Source: Lycocorax pyrrhopterus obiensis
Lineage: Eukaryota; Chordata; Aves; Passeriformes; Paradisaeidae
Direction: 5' to 3'
DNA: 64,000 bases
Assembly: GCA_014706295.1 (NCBI GenBank)
Contig: JACSVZ010000011.1
Coordinates: 1,324,663-1,388,662 of the forward strand
Under the pieces are notes generated by a model. The model did not search any database. It was given only the letters and a program-made list of their open reading frames with translations, and was not told the origin of the DNA. This document shows, piece after piece, positions 1 to 14,000 of this stretch. The stretch's first letter is position 1; every line of letters starts with the position of its first letter. A program made the position numbers and the translations under genes.

Positions 1-980
1 CCTAAAACAATTGTGGCATTTGTAACTCTTTCCATTCTGACTGTGCAGAAGAAAAATTTGCCAAAATAGCCATTGTGGGAAAACCTCCAGGAAGTTTCTT
101 TTCCAGCTGTGAAGTCGTTTGGGCTTTGCCAAGCCAGGGTGGCAGAGCTGCAGAGGCCCCTCTGATGGGAGGGTGGCCGCACACCCAAATAGCAGCTTGT
201 GAGTGTTTGATGCCTGCCAGTCACTGGAGGGAAGAACATTCACCAGGACAGCAGACTGACCAGCCTAATGGAAAGGAAGGCCACTGAATATGAGGAAACA
301 AAGAAGAAAGTGGCTGTTGTCCTCTCTCCCTACGCCAGCTGGAGACAAGACACCAGTGCACGTTCTGCCCGACAGACACAGCTGCTCTTGCGGGACCATG
401 GGGTGAGGAAGGTAAATGTGACCAAGCTCCCATCTGTGCTGTGAAACTGGAGACAGGAAAGTGGCAAAAAGCTTCAGAAGGGCAAAATAGATAAACATGC
501 ATCCCTCTGATCCTATCGGAACTCTGGCCACAGTTTCTGGATTACTGTGACTTAGCAAGAATATAGAGAAAATTCCCCAAACCAAGGTCCAAGTGCTTCA
601 AGCTGTCTAAGTTCATAGCCCAGGCAAATACTTCTGTTGTGGAACACCCAAAAAATAATGGAAGTTTTGAAAATGAAGCGTTCCTCAATACTGACTGTCC
701 GACATGTGAACTAGCCAGACTGGTTAAAGCTTAATTAAAAAGTGCCAGAGTGACTAAATTCTTTTCTAAGTGCAGCTGCAGAACGTTAGCTGTGGGCATA
801 TTTTAGACCTTAATTAGTAACACTTGCACTAGAGGACCAAAATCTTTCATGAATGCAGCTGCAATCAATTAATATCAGTTAGGCATTTCTGTAGGCAATA
901 AAAGAGTTCCTGAAAATTGTTTTAGTGCCCACCTAGTTTTAAAAAAAATAAAATACTTACGTGCAACAAACTACAAAACC
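1..980. other. Intergenic DNA downstream of WTIP
   Basis: This stretch lies beyond the inferred WTIP poly(A) site. I see no exon with splice signals, no RNA gene and no recognisable mobile element. The open frames here are short, lack family similarity and overlap on both strands. A donor-like GTAAGT on the minus strand near 955-962 has no coding sequence attached and is probably chance. Confidence 0.5.
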
Positions 981-1000
981 AAAGATAACTACAAAATGTC

Positions 1001-1006
1001 TTTATT
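1001..1006 (-). terminator. WTIP: Probable distal WTIP poly(A) signal (AATAAA)
   Basis: The minus strand reads AATAAAGACATTTTG, followed by a U/GU-rich stretch (about 960-990) containing repeated TTTTG and TTGTAG motifs, as expected for a cleavage-stimulation element. Cleavage would fall near 980-990. This is the best-supported end signal downstream of the WTIP stop codon. Confidence 0.55.
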
Positions 1007-1226
1007 GAAAAAAGCAGATTATAGCATCTAAGGTTAAATGACACTTCTGACTTTAATATTAAATAACTTAAGATGATAGCAAGTAGCTTCTTCTTTAGAT
1101 AAATAAATCTACATTTCCCAATTTTTTTCTTCAACAATCAAGGGAATCAAACACTGAAACACAAAACCACAAGTAATTCTAAAGACTAAAAGACAGAAGC
1201 ACATTGAAAGGTTTTACAAGGATATA

Positions 1227-1234
1227 TATATACA
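1227..1234 (-). promoter_or_regulatory. Pumilio-type site in WTIP 3' UTR
   Basis: The minus strand reads TGTATATA, an exact match to the UGUANAUA Pumilio recognition element. It sits in AT-rich sequence where such 8-mers can arise by chance. Confidence 0.3.
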
Positions 1235-3608
1235 AAAATAGTTAACTAATGTATATTTTCAGCATGTAAACTAGTTACATGATATACAAACTGGGAATTT
1301 ATATATTTCCTACAAAATAAAAATCAACGTTGGTCCAAGTTCTTGGAAGAAAACTATATTCTTTTAAAGAAAATGAAAATATTTCTCAAATGAAAACTTA
1401 ATTTAAGTCAAATTATATACTCTAGTTACGGCATTAGTTACAGGATGAATCACAAACTTTTAAACTTTTCTTGAAACACAAGAAAGCAGCTTTTGTCTCC
1501 TTTAGAGCTTTGGTTTACTTTACTACTCTGGAATTTCTGGTCTTAAAGAGCTCCTCTAACCATGTTTTCCTTTTGAAGCTCCACCTTACAAAATATATAC
1601 ACACACGTGCACACAAGTGAAAGGGAAAGGAAAGAAACCCAAACAAACCCTCTCTGTAAGCTCAATTCTCTGAGTGCATTCTTTTGTTTTCAAATTATTA
1701 TTTTGGTCCTTTCTTTGGAACACGTCCTCCTGTGGGTGAGGGACCCTGCACCGCCCACAGCAGCTTGTGCCGGAGGGGCTTGGGAAGGTTCCCTGCCTCC
1801 ACGGAAAGGTGCAGGCCTGATGCAAATGAGAACAGGTTGTTATCGACGTAACTTTATGGAAATATTCTGAAAGTACGGTAAAGGCTTCGGAAGAACAAGT
1901 GCACCGTAAGATGAACTTAGGAAGTTTTCATCTGTGTTGAACTGATTTAACATAAGAATATTCCAGAAGAAAATAAGTTTTCTCATTTACATAATTCCCC
2001 AGGCAGGAGGTAAAATGTGCAGAAACTGTCACTAGCACTAAAGAGTACAGCACATCATTATTTTAGGTTTGACTTTATTTTTCTCTTTCATTTGAAAAAA
2101 ACCCCAACCAAACCTGGCAAATTTCACTCAAGTCCCAGTTTTTATAGTAAATGCTGGAAAAGCAAAGCTGTACTTCATAATACAGTAATGGAATGCATCT
2201 GTCTATAGAAAATACTAGAACAACAACTGCTGCTTTCTGGTTTTAAACAAATTGCTTATTCTATATTGACATATTACCCTTCAGAATTTTTACCATGATG
2301 ACACTTAACAGATCAGAACTGCACAGAACTACAAGAGACTGAAAAATCAGCATGTGAAATGAAATTAAATATTATTCTGTTCTACAGGATGATTGTTTTC
2401 AAAAAAAAAGAAGAAAAGGTCTGGTATGTACATGTTTGAAAGTGTGCTGTCCCTTGGAAATATGTTGGAAACTTAAACCTGCCCCTGATGGAGGCAAAGT
2501 GTTCAGGAAGGTGCTGGCAGAGGACTGGGCTGAACGCCCCAGTAAGTCACCTCCAGCTCTGTCCACTGTCAGTGTCAAGGTTTTGCTTCTCCACTGGTAG
2601 AGCAAAGCATTTTTCCAGTTCAGCAAGTAACTGTTATTTGTTCCCAGGAACAGACCCAAACCTTCTCTGTGTATTTTAATGATCTTTTCTTAATTTGGGG
2701 CCCTCAATATATTATAAAGACATGCAAGTGAAAATGCCTCAAAGCTAAATGTGGTCCAAAGCACCCTCCTGTAATGGAAAAAGCATTCCATTGCAGCAAA
2801 GGTTATCCTGAAGCTCTGGCACCTTCCATGTTTGTAATAACCTAAAGGAATTGACCTAGTCATACAACCCAGTTTAAGACTTTTTTTTCCCCTTTCTCCA
2901 AGATTTGCTGGCACATGTAGTTCCACTTCCTCCTGAGGCTGGGCTGCTGACTATGATGGACACAGAAGGAGTGTCTGCAAATGCAGAAGTGCACGTGCAC
3001 TCCTGGCCTCCCGTTTGCAGGCCAGGCCTCTTGGACCACAGTGTAGAAATGGGGCACTGATTGCACTGTAGTTACTTCAAATCCTGGTATTCACATTAAA
3101 AATGTTAATTATAACCTGATATATATTAACTACAAAATGACTTTGCCCAGGAGCATTCAGTAGGACGGGTTAATCTAGGCCAATGAAGTCTGGCAGAAGT
3201 TCAGGAAGCATTCCTTTTGTTCCTTACTAACAGAAAAAAATAGTTCTCAGGAATTTTTCCTGTTCTCCCACCCCCCCACCTTTCCCCATGAGGAAATTCC
3301 AGACTATCAAAAAGTTCTGTTAAGGGAGTTAATTATTCCACTTAGGAATTAGTGGCCATTGGATGCTCTTTGTGCTTTTCAAGAGCACCACAAATGGCTT
3401 TCAAAAAGTCAATGGAGCATAAGAAACTAAACTGCAATGGTGTTGCCAAATAAGTCATTCCATCAGTCTGCATGCTGAATTTAACACGGGATCATTTCCG
3501 AATGGATCGGGCAGATTCTCAAGTGTTGAGAACTGGCATGGAAATGTCCCAGTTTATACATGCCAAGAAGCCAGTCTGGTATTTCTACTTCCTCTGGAGC
3601 TGAAGAAT

Positions 3609-3619
3609 TTTATTTTATT
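3609..3619 (-). terminator. WTIP: Possible proximal poly(A) signals (overlapping AATAAA pair)
   Basis: Two overlapping AATAAA hexamers lie 1.3 kb after the WTIP stop. The downstream side lacks an obvious GU-rich element, so usage is uncertain. Confidence 0.25.
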
Positions 3620-3871
3620 GTAACTTTGAATACAGTTAAAGACAGCAATGATAAATTGCAGCTTCAGGAAGGCTGGGTCAATTCTCATGAGAGTGCAAGG
3701 AATTTTTTTGACATACAGATGGTGTGATTTGCATGTAAAACATCAGCACATGGTAGAAAACAAACCATAAAAAAAGATTCATCTAACTTCCTATATGGAA
3801 GACATATATTTCTCCCCAGAGGTCTGAGGGTACTGTAAAAGCTTATGCAAAACATGAAAGCGTGTACATTC

Positions 3872-3879
3872 TATGTACA
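3872..3879 (-). promoter_or_regulatory. Second Pumilio-type site in WTIP 3' UTR
   Basis: The minus strand reads TGTACATA, again matching UGUANAUA. Two matches in one 4 kb UTR are suggestive but not proof of regulation. Confidence 0.3.
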
Positions 3880-4938
3880 GCTAATACTTGTTGTAAATAC
3901 CGATGTTTCAATGGTTTGACTCCCTAAATTACTATCCCTGCTAAACTGCACTTTGTTTTCCAATGAAGACAACCACCATAATCAGTTCAAAAGTAATCTT
4001 GAAAAGAACACAAAGCTGAAAAGGTAATACCAAACCACTGTGCCTCTCTTTAATAATGTCTCAACATACAATCATAAAGCAGTTGGTAACAAATGAAGTC
4101 TTGGATAAAACAAGCAGTATAAAGACAAGTGTACCTTTGCATAGAGCCCTATTAAACAAAAAACAGGTTTGAAAGATGAATTCTTTAGTAAGTGCCAAAT
4201 GGTCCAGTTGATAGGAATGCATTTTGAAGCCATGGCTACACAGCCAGCAGTTATAGAGGGCTGCAACTGCTGCCCCTGCATGTGCCAATCTTTTGGATAC
4301 AATCCTCTGTACTGTGGGTTTTACATCAAATGCTTGCCGTATTTCTTGAACAAGCTAAATAATTAGTCTTTGGATGACTGTGGGACCCTGTAGGATGGAG
4401 AGCTGGCCTGACGCTTCTTCACAGAACACCCTTCTTTAAGCTCGCTGAAAACTGCCCTGGCTAAAACACCTGCTTGCTGCCTATTCCCTACTTCTGGAAT
4501 CTAAGTATTCTCTAAGACCAGAATTCAACAAAACTAGCTAAAATGCTAGCATTTATCTTATCATGCTTGCTGCAATATGATAAGGTGCTAACTTTTGGAA
4601 AGTAATTCTACACTCCTTACTTGGGTGAAATCTCCACTGAAGGAAGTGAGTAGGGAGTGCAGAACAGCCCTTTGTACCATTGTCTTCAGAAATGCTGCCA
4701 TTTACAGTTACAGTTTAGTGGTGAATTATTTGTTCAAGTAGACGGTGTCTCAGTGAGAATGTCTAGGTAAAAGAATGGATATGTACAAGATCAGAAAAGG
4801 ACCCCTCACCTCTGATTCAAAAAATAAATAGCTGGTTTAGATGGTTATTACTGGAACGTCATCTTTGAAGGAACACGAAAGTCATTTTTAGATTTTTGTC
4901 TTCTCTTTCAAACGGCTTATTGATCATGGAAATGTCTT

Positions 4939-5091
4939 TCAAAGTTCTGTGACATGCATGGGGTAGCTTGGAGGTGGATGTGACGGCAGTTTGATATTAA
5001 GGCGCCTGATATGACAGCTGTGGCAGAGCAAGTGGCCCTCTAGGGGGTAACAACGATGGCCTTCCTCATCATTGAGCTGCAAGCCACAGTC
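4939..5091 (-). CDS. WTIP: WTIP exon 8 (coding part): end of LIM3, tail and stop
   Basis: The 153 bp coding part comprises 50 codons and a TGA stop, after the acceptor TTCTTCTAG. It begins [20 protein letters not shown], completes LIM3 with C-x2-C (CHSC), then has a short proline-rich tail and ends YPMHVTEL. The T-E-L end is a class I PDZ-binding motif, and VTEL is how I remember human WTIP ending. The tail just before it ([14 protein letters not shown]) is less conserved than the LIM part. Confidence 0.95.
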   Translation of the reverse strand, partial: DCGLQLNDEEGHRCYPLEGHLLCHSCHIRRLNIKLPSHPPPSYPMHVTEL

Positions 5092-8000
5092 CTAGAAGAA
5101 AGAGAGACATCCCAGATCAGTGAGTGGCTCACGCAGGCCTCTCACAGCGCTGCTGGGCTATGCTGCACAACCCCAAGAGCTCCCTCCCCGTCGCCAAAGC
5201 CAGCAGCCTCCACAGCTTCTGGGAGGTGCACCCTGACCATCTCATGCTGACATTACTGAAGTCAAACAGGACAGTCTACAGTAGTGCCCAGCCTTTTTTT
5301 CACCTCTATTTCCCATTCTGGTCTCTTCTTCATCTAATAAATGTTGATGCAAATCAGCCAAAAAGCAGGCCAGGGGCTGACCCTGACAAATACAACCTGG
5401 AAGCGGCTCGAACAGAGAAGGAGCTAATTCTGCAGCAAGGCAGTGAGCAAGATGTGGGGGAGCATAAGTAGAGAATGAGAGGAGAGAGGAAAAGGGGGGA
5501 GAGGTGACATGTCTTCCTTCTGGAGCAGGGCTACACTGTATAATTCCTATAATTTGGAATCAGCAGAACTTAAAGACTTCAAGGCCAGTGGTCCATCTTT
5601 AGTGGAAATGCTGGTACCTCTGGGACTGACACAGAACTACAGAGACAAACAGAAAAGCAGCTAACAGTGATCCTGCCTGCTCACTGTTACGTACACTGCA
5701 ATAGAGACCACCCTGATTTCCAGCTGCTATCATTATAATTCTGAGGGCATTTGGAAATCATCGAAGTTTGGTTCTCAGATTTAATGTTTCAAGTATGTTA
5801 AATACTTAGAAATTATTACTGTGATCAGTTCTGAGAAACCAGAGATTCTAAATATGTATCTGTGCACTTAATAGAAAGAAAAAAAAAAACCTGAACAAAC
5901 TGGGCATATAGGTTATTTTAGTACTAAAAACAAATGCAAAGCTTTTAACTGAACACAAAGCATAATTTTTCAGCTTTCACAGCTCAAGTGCAAATTGTCA
6001 AATTTTACAATAGTGAAATAAGACTGAAAATGGGTTTTAAAGTAAGCTTCAAAACTGGAGTGCTAGTTTAGAGACGTCTTGATCAAAGTATCCGCCACGG
6101 TAATTTTCTGTGTGTTGTTACATATTACATAATGATTTTATAGCAATTTATACAAGATTTAAAATTAGAATGTACCAATTTCATATGCCCTACAGATGTG
6201 CCAAGTGTTTGTATCTTTTTCCCTCTCCAAAATTGAATTCCCTTCCTGCAAGGAGAAAGCCTGCCTTGTCAGTGGACTCCAGTTTCAGAATGGGGCTCCA
6301 GTGATCTGTAAAAGGGCTTGAACTCCTCCACAGAAGTCAAATGGTTGCACATGAAAGAGACGACACAGAAAAGCAGCAAAGTTTCCAACCTGACCACTGA
6401 CTGTGCGTGGCCAGCAGGTGAGGTGACATCAACAGCAGATGAGAAGTGGCTGCCTAAGTCATGGCAGCCTTTGCTAAAGTCTTCACGCACGCACCTCAAA
6501 ACACTGGCACTCACTTTTGAGCAGCATTTGGGGACAGCAGAGTACAGAGAGGCTGATCTGAGACCATCAGGCAGTAACCCAGCCCTGCTGACACATGGCT
6601 AACTCCTGATTTCTGTACATAAATGTCCTCTGCCGTTCTGGGCAGATGTGGAGGCAGCTTGATTTGCCTCAAATGGGAAGGGGAATGGGGAAATGAATAA
6701 TGAAACAGAACAGAAAATAAACCCCCAGTGGGACATTCCAGAATAAAGTCAATAGCCTGAGAGAGCAGGGGAGGGAGCTGTCATCTTAGGTGAAGCCTGC
6801 ACAAAGCAATAGTTGGGGGAAGGAGGAGGGAAGTTCAGGTCTCCAAAATATCGTGATTTCCTGTGCCAATTTCTCTTGAAAAATTAATAGAAATGGATGG
6901 AGTACCAGGTATCTCTGTTGAAAGGAGACAGTTGAGTGGATGGGGCCTTCCTTACATTTAGGTACATAATATTTCCAGATGCCCTGAATTTTGTTACTTT
7001 CTCTCTTAGTCAGAAGATTCTTTGTAAAACCTTTGCATAACAGTGCATGAAGGCAGCACTGCTGCATTATTGCCCTGGTGCTAACAGGTGAGATCTGTGT
7101 GGATATTTGTGTGCTATGTCAGAGTGCCAAATCTACGGCAAAAGGGAAGTTTTTGGTTGATCCCAACTTAATGAGTTTGTTTCCCTTCTCATGCTCCTGG
7201 ATGCAGGACTAAGGATGAACTCAGGTCTCCTCTCTGAAGCAAGAGCATTAATTCCACAACTTGATCTGTGGCAATAAATGTTTAAATGTTCTGCACAATA
7301 AGAAACTACTCCCAAAAAAGCGACAGAAAGTCAGTGGTATCCTTGTCTATTTCCTAGTAAAGAATCAATATTCATACAGCACGGAAAAAACCAGATCCCC
7401 TAGAAAAGCCTTCCAGTGAGACTCCTTCCCTGCACAGCCAATGTAAATTCAAGTCTCCTCAGATCAGAGCCCTACAGACTGTACCTAGAGATGAGGAAAA
7501 AGAGAACTGGCACCTACTCTTTGCTCTCTCCCCGTCCAGAAGCATCGAGAAAATTCAACCCAACAAACCAAGCCCAGCTTTGAAGTTAATATATTGGGAA
7601 AAAACCCTCCAAAAGTAATTTGGTACTGGCAGCACCACTTCCAGCCTGGGCAGCATTCACCCCTTTGCCTTCCTCCAGGAGCTGTGGGGCAGAGCCCTAC
7701 CTGCCCAAGTGTGCAAGAGCCAGCAAATGCAGCCCATGGGGTGAGTCAGGGTCCCCCCAGAGGCAGAGCCTGCCGAGGGGTGGGCGGGCAGAGCCCGGGG
7801 CTCACCTCGCAGTGGTAGCACTCCACGTGGTAGTCCTTGTCCATTGACACCACCCGGATGGTCTCCTCGGAGCCCTGGAGGGGAGCAAAGGGAAAGTAAG
7901 AGTGGTGTCTGAGCAGCATTTTTTCAGTCTTCACTCAGTGCCCAGCCTGTTGCTTTGGAGAGCTGCTTCCCTGGGGGATCCCTCTTCCCCGACACAGCAG

Positions 8001-11000
8001 AGCTCCGTGACCGCTGAGGGTCTTGGCCCTGGGACACGGCAGTGCACCACTCCTTGGATGTGTAGCAGCAGTGTGAGTGCCTGGCACATCTAAAGCTGCA
8101 CAGGTCATTTGGGAAGTGTAGCCAAAACCTCATCCTCAAGGAACAAATTAGTCTTGAAATCAAGTAATCTTCCAAGGGCACCCAGGATCTGAGCAAATTA
8201 CCAGTCAAAAAATCTGCTCATTGGGTAACGTTTCCTTGTATACATCCTGCTCTGTTTTCCAGGACTTGTATTCCCCTCAAACCATCTGCTGCACAGCTCT
8301 TTTGCACATGCACATGTCACTGTGTGTCCCCACAGGGACTGACATACCAGTCTGGCAGGTAATTATGTGCACAGGCCGAACCTCAGCATGAGGGTGGGTG
8401 CAGCAGAGTTGTGCAATTCCTGGCTGAGCCCCAGGCCCTGCAGAGCAGCCCATACCCTTCTAGTAACCTCACAGGCTCTTTTCCTGATCCACTCTGAAGA
8501 CAGAGCTCATTAAATTGGTTGCCTTGCATTGTTTCCAGTTCCAGGTGTGGTTAGAGCACCAGGTATGACGTGGACTATGTCTAAGAGAAGCTGTGGGCAA
8601 GTTAGTACCTGCACTGCTAGACTTGAACTAACCTAAGAAATCTCCCTGGAAAGAATATGGAGTCTGTTCTGCTAGTCATCATGTGAGTCAGCACTATGAC
8701 TACCTTTTATTTCTTTTTCTTTCTTTCTTGAAAGAAAAAAGAATTAATTTTAAGACCCAAATTTGATGAAATTTACATAGAGGTTTTCTCCTCACAACCC
8801 ACCACTAGGACAAGGAGTTCTGGTTCAGCCTTTATAGGGATTTTTTGTTATGTTATTTTGGCCAATTAACAGAAATACTAATGACAAATGAGAGTAATGT
8901 GCAGGGTGATGGAGGTGGGCCTGTGAGAGGCTCTATCCTCAGGCTTTACTGGGGCACAGCAGCTTACAGGAGGGAAGCTCTGGCTCTATAAACATGACCG
9001 GAGGAAAAGCAGGGAGATGCTGAGGCCCTTGTTTACAAATGAGCTGGTCAATGACCTCAGCAAAGAAAACTCTGAGGGTCCTGCACCCACCAGAGCATGA
9101 GGGAGCCCCACTCTGGGGCTAATTGTGCCAACAACACTGTCAGCACAGGCTGAGCTTGCAAGCAGGTTTCACCTGGTTCCATTTTTGTTGTTGCCTTTTC
9201 AACCCCTTTAAGAACTTTCATTCCACTGCCACCTCAGGACAACAGACTGTGTGGCCTTCTCACAGGGTCAGGGTAACCATCAGATGCCTTTTCAAAGGCT
9301 TTACTCTCTGGGTTGTTCTTGGAGCCCCAGTCAGTATTTTCAATTAAATGAGGTTTCTAACAGATTAATGAAGACCTCTAAAGCACCCTAAAGATATAAA
9401 GTACTATGCTGTAGAAGTAGTATGACTATTACAGCCTCTGGGAATGTTTGGGTGTGACTTTACTCCTGAACTGTGTTTAATTTAGTATCTAACATAGTAT
9501 AGATTCTGGGAGAGGACGGAAAAGCATTTTGTGTGTTTTCAGGAAGTGCCCATATGCCAACAGCTGTTTTCCCTAGGAGTCAGTGCATGTTAACACCTAC
9601 CTGTGCTGGGAGGATCGGCTGGTTACAGGAAGCACATTTTGGTGCAAAAACCCTAGGGTGCAAGAAGAAAGTGTTCCAATCACATTTAAAGCTTCTTCAA
9701 AAAGTAGAACCAAGAGAGCCATTCTAATCATGCCTTATTTTTAGTAAAATGGAGATCCACGGGATTTGAAACACCTCTAATTGTTTAATGATATTCAATG
9801 AAAAGGAGATTTGGGAAAGGCTGATCTACCCCAGCTTTATTGTTTAGGTCTTCCCAACCTTGAAGCATAGTGAATCCATCCCTCTTCCTGCATATGCTCT
9901 TTTTCTTTCCTTCCTTTATTTATAAAACCATTCAAATTCTTCCAGAGCCTTGATGCTTAACTGCAAAGCAGCTCCTGATTTAGGGACTGTCATTCTCTGA
10001 CATCAGGAAGACATAACCATGCTGAACAGGAGAGGGGCTGATTGTGGCCAGGATCTACAGCTAAATACACAACTGGGCTTACGGTCCACAGCTGCATTTT
10101 ATGACAATCACTGGGCCAACACTCACTGTGTCCTTGTAACACGGTCAGATTGGCACCAACAGGGTTGAATTCAGGGTGATTTACTCTTGCTGCATAACTG
10201 AGTTATTGGTTTATTGGAGCTAAGAGCAGGATCTCACTGCCTTTGAGTGGAATCAGGAGGGAGTCCAAAAGCAATCTCTTAAACCTCTACCTTTTGCCAG
10301 GTAAGGCTAAAATCATTCTAACACTAACTGTTAACTACACGTCTTCTGTCGATTAACAAAACTTACACCCATGTCCAGCACTGCCAGAACCTCCACTCTT
10401 GCAAACAGCCAGCAGAGCCTACCAACACTTGCAGAAGTGGCCTGGTATAATTAGTATTGATAGTCCTGAAAGAAGTAGAGGAACAGCCCCCAAGAAACAT
10501 CCTCTGAGACATTTTGATTTTCAGCTTCGCTTGGCCACTGTATGCCATACTGGGCCCATGAAGTACTACTTAATAAACCTTAAAATACTCTACAAATACA
10601 TGAAATAAGCAGTTGAGGGACATCTGAGCAAATAGGAGTGACCTTTTTATCTATTACAAGGCTTATAACTACATCAATGATTTAACTACTATAATTTTTC
10701 TGAGCATGCAGAGGATTTGTGTACTCACGTATGGTAGTCTTTGACACAGTAAATATTGTTCTCCACATCTACAGTGAAGGGGACTCCATCCAAACACTCA
10801 TTACACACCACACAGCGGAAGCAGCCAGGATGGTAGGACTTTCCAAGGGCCTGTAAGATCTTATGAGGCAAACAACAAAATAAGTGGATGCATGATTACA
10901 TGAGATATTCTCTCCCCATAAACTGCTGTGCCTCCCTCACTCTTAATAATGACAGTCAGAAAAGCACTTCAGGATGAAATTACCACTCCGCAGATCTGTC

Positions 11001-14000
11001 AGCAAGGGGCCTCTTAAAACAATCAACTTGCTTATTTTAGTGGGTTTCAATATGCTCCCAATGAAGATCAAGAACTGAAAAACAGGCTAAGCCCATCAGT
11101 TTTAGCTATACAGGGCCAGTACTGCCAATGGGAATTAAAAATGGCTTCACAGACCACTTCTGGGGAAATCCCAAATACAAGTTACTGGGATACAGAGTTA
11201 ACAGGCTGTGACAGACAGAATCCAAACTGGTCATTACTCAAGATGTTAAATAACAAAACAAACAAATAAAGAGGTGCTTCTTTATTAACTGAGGATCCTA
11301 ATCCCCCAGAGTTACTGACTGGTTATCACTCAGTCATAGGGGCCCATCGGTTTCTGATAAAATTCCATCACTGTCCATGTGTTTGGATACTGATCCATGC
11401 ACCTGCCCAGGCTTTTCCCATGCTGACCTTCCCTACTGCATTTTAAAGGTTTCAAGGAAAGCTCTGATGCAGCCTTGGCTGCACTACTACAGAACAGATC
11501 CCCTCCCTCCTGACATCCTTGTATGTAACACTCAGTGTGGCACTGGGACATCGAGGAGGATGCCTCAAGCCCATGAACAAGCAAGCCCCTGGGAAGAGCG
11601 AGACACAGTGTCATCTTCAGTCACCTCTCAACAGGTTAGAAGACCATTTCCATACATTTTGGGTGTAAGAAGTAACTTCGGAAGGTAATTTCAAAAAGCA
11701 GCTGCTAGCACAGTGCTCAGCTTGGAGCTGCTGGGAAGCTTGAGATGAAAAATCTCCCCAGACTAAGCTCCCATGGCGCTATAGGTGATTCTATGAATAA
11801 AGATCAAACCAACAGGAAAGAAGTATAGGAAAAAAAGGCCAATTTAATTTAACCTTTCTTCCTCTCTCTGATGAAGCCCTGTAGTTCAGTGACTGGTTAT
11901 CTGCCTCTTGTTTGACTGGCAAGGCCGTTCCCAGCCAGAGCCAACTGGTCCCTGTGCTGGGGTTGGTGCCGCGGCAGGAGTGCGTTGTGGTGCCAGCCTG
12001 GCACAGCTGTGCAGCCACAGGCACTGAGCACAGGGCAGCTCCTCACCCAGCCCTGCACAGCCCCAGCCCTGCCCCAGGCCAGCACACAGCACGGCCGGGC
12101 CGCGCTCCCAGGCAGGAACCCGCCGGAATTAGCCAAATAGGAGTGCTGAATGCCTGGAGCTCCCAGAGCTGTTTCCTTTTGTCAGAGCACACTTGCTGAT
12201 GGGAGAGAGGCAGACAAGCACCTGCCAAGCTTCCAGCTACTGAGCTCCACCAGCGAGATATTATGGACTCTTGCCTGGGATTCTGCAATTAAGGGCCAGC
12301 TCAAAGCATGCAAGTCAGGATACCCCTCCCCCTCCCAGCATGACACAACTCTAGAAATTTGCTCTTGGGCTAAAACGAACAATATCCTTGTCCAACCAGT
12401 GGTGCCAGGATATGAGCCAGAATCCTCATTAGGGAAGTCTCCCTTCCAGCTCCGACTGAACCTCTGTGTGTGCAACACAACAGCTACTTCTCTTAGGCAC
12501 ACTGAGGTTCATGCACACTTAAAAGCAAGAGGAAAATAGATACACTACAGATGTACAGATGAAGGGATCTGCCCTTCTTCGTTGTGCAAACCACTTCATT
12601 TTGTTTGGGAATTTCTGCTTAGGAAGAGCACACAAAACTCTTCCTACTTTCACCCGCTGAAACGATGCCAGTAGTATCTGGCCAACCCAAAGCCCTTTGA
12701 TTTTTATTACAAAAGTTACTCTGACTACTGGCTCCCTACAAATCCCAGTGGCAATAATGCATTTTAAATGACATGGAGCAAGCAACAGAGGATAAATAAA
12801 GCAAGTCATGGAGCGGGTGACAAACCTCAGGACTATTGATAATGTCCCTCTCAGCTCTAGCCCAGATTCCACCCACTTGACTGAGCTCTTGTTATCCACT
12901 GCCTTACAGAGCACACCTGCCATGTTCCTTTACCATGTTCTCATACAAAGTTGTGCTGTACTTTCCCCCTTTAGTATTAAAATTCTGTTTTATTTTAACT
13001 CACAAATGGCAGAATAACAGCCTCCAATATTCTTAGGTAGCAAAGAAGCCCAACTTTCTGTACTTAACAGTAGTAATAGAGCATGAAGGTATTTTTATTT
13101 ACTGCCTCAGGTTCAAAAACTACATTGACAGCAGTGAAGACACAATGCCAGCCTGGGTAGGGAAAAGCAGATGTCTCACAATGCACTTCCAAACCAGAGG
13201 GAAGCCAAGTTACCCATCATTAGGAGTTTAGGTCTCTTACCATTTCCATTATGAGGTGTCCACAAACAAAGCACTTGTCTGCTGTCTGCTGAAAACCTGA
13301 ATACTGTTAAAATGACAGAAAATAAAGGATCATTAGTAGACACTCCTCTAGCCGTAGAAATACCTATTTTCCAGCCTGTGCTGTGTATGGCACAGGTTTG
13401 GGAGAGAGTGACTCAGAAGCCTTTGCTCAGCTCTTGCAGCATGTTCAGATATCAGTTTGGCCTTCTGATCCACTGCAATATTTCCACTGAGATTCCCAAT
13501 GTAGCGGTATTATTGTAAGTTTGATTTTTTATTTTTAAAGTCTGTTTGGAAAGTTTGTGTTTGATGTGCAGAAATTAGCTTGAATTGACTCTTTTGGTGG
13601 TTATTTTAAATAACATAGGACTCACCTCCCAAATCCTCAAATTAGCAACCTCAGACTTTGGATTTAGCTGCCCTGTGGATACCAACCTTTCCAGCCAGGA
13701 GAGAATCCAGCAGTGCACTCATAGGAGCTTGGGCTCGCTGCACAAAGTGGGCAGCAGTGAGGTACCTCAGAAAGTTGGTCCAAACCCCAGCTGCCAGCCC
13801 ATGCTGCAGTGCCATGGGCACGGCTGTGGGGAGATGCTTTGCCTGCGTGGGACCAAAGCTCTGTGTTCCCTGCCTGAGTGGTCCTGACCTTAACTTTGTG
13901 CTCCTGTCCTCAGAGTAGATCCTGTTTCAGATGCCAAGGTCTGCTTTTAGCCCTCTGTTTAGAGACACAGAAAAACCATCCAGGTTATCAGACTGACCTA

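Larger units (their letters stand above)
980..4938 (-). other. WTIP: WTIP 3' UTR
   Basis: From the TGA to the distal poly(A) site is about 3.96 kb of AT-rich DNA with no splice-flanked coding sequence. The composition and the strong signal at its far end suggest a single long 3' UTR. The exact 3' end is inferred from the poly(A) signal and GU-rich tract, not from transcript data. Shorter isoforms may use earlier AATAAA matches at 3609-3619 or 2073-2078. Confidence 0.6.

Noticed and set aside
950..975. Minus-strand GTAAGT donor after TTGCAC
   Set aside because: It lies just past the inferred poly(A) site with no coding sequence or acceptor partner.
5056..5471. Plus-strand frames over the last WTIP exon
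   Set aside because: They are antisense shadows of exon 8 and adjacent intron.
11775..11805. CR1-like 3' terminus (GATTCTATGAATAAA)
   Set aside because: A single short ATTCTATGA unit with no recognisable CR1 body beside it.
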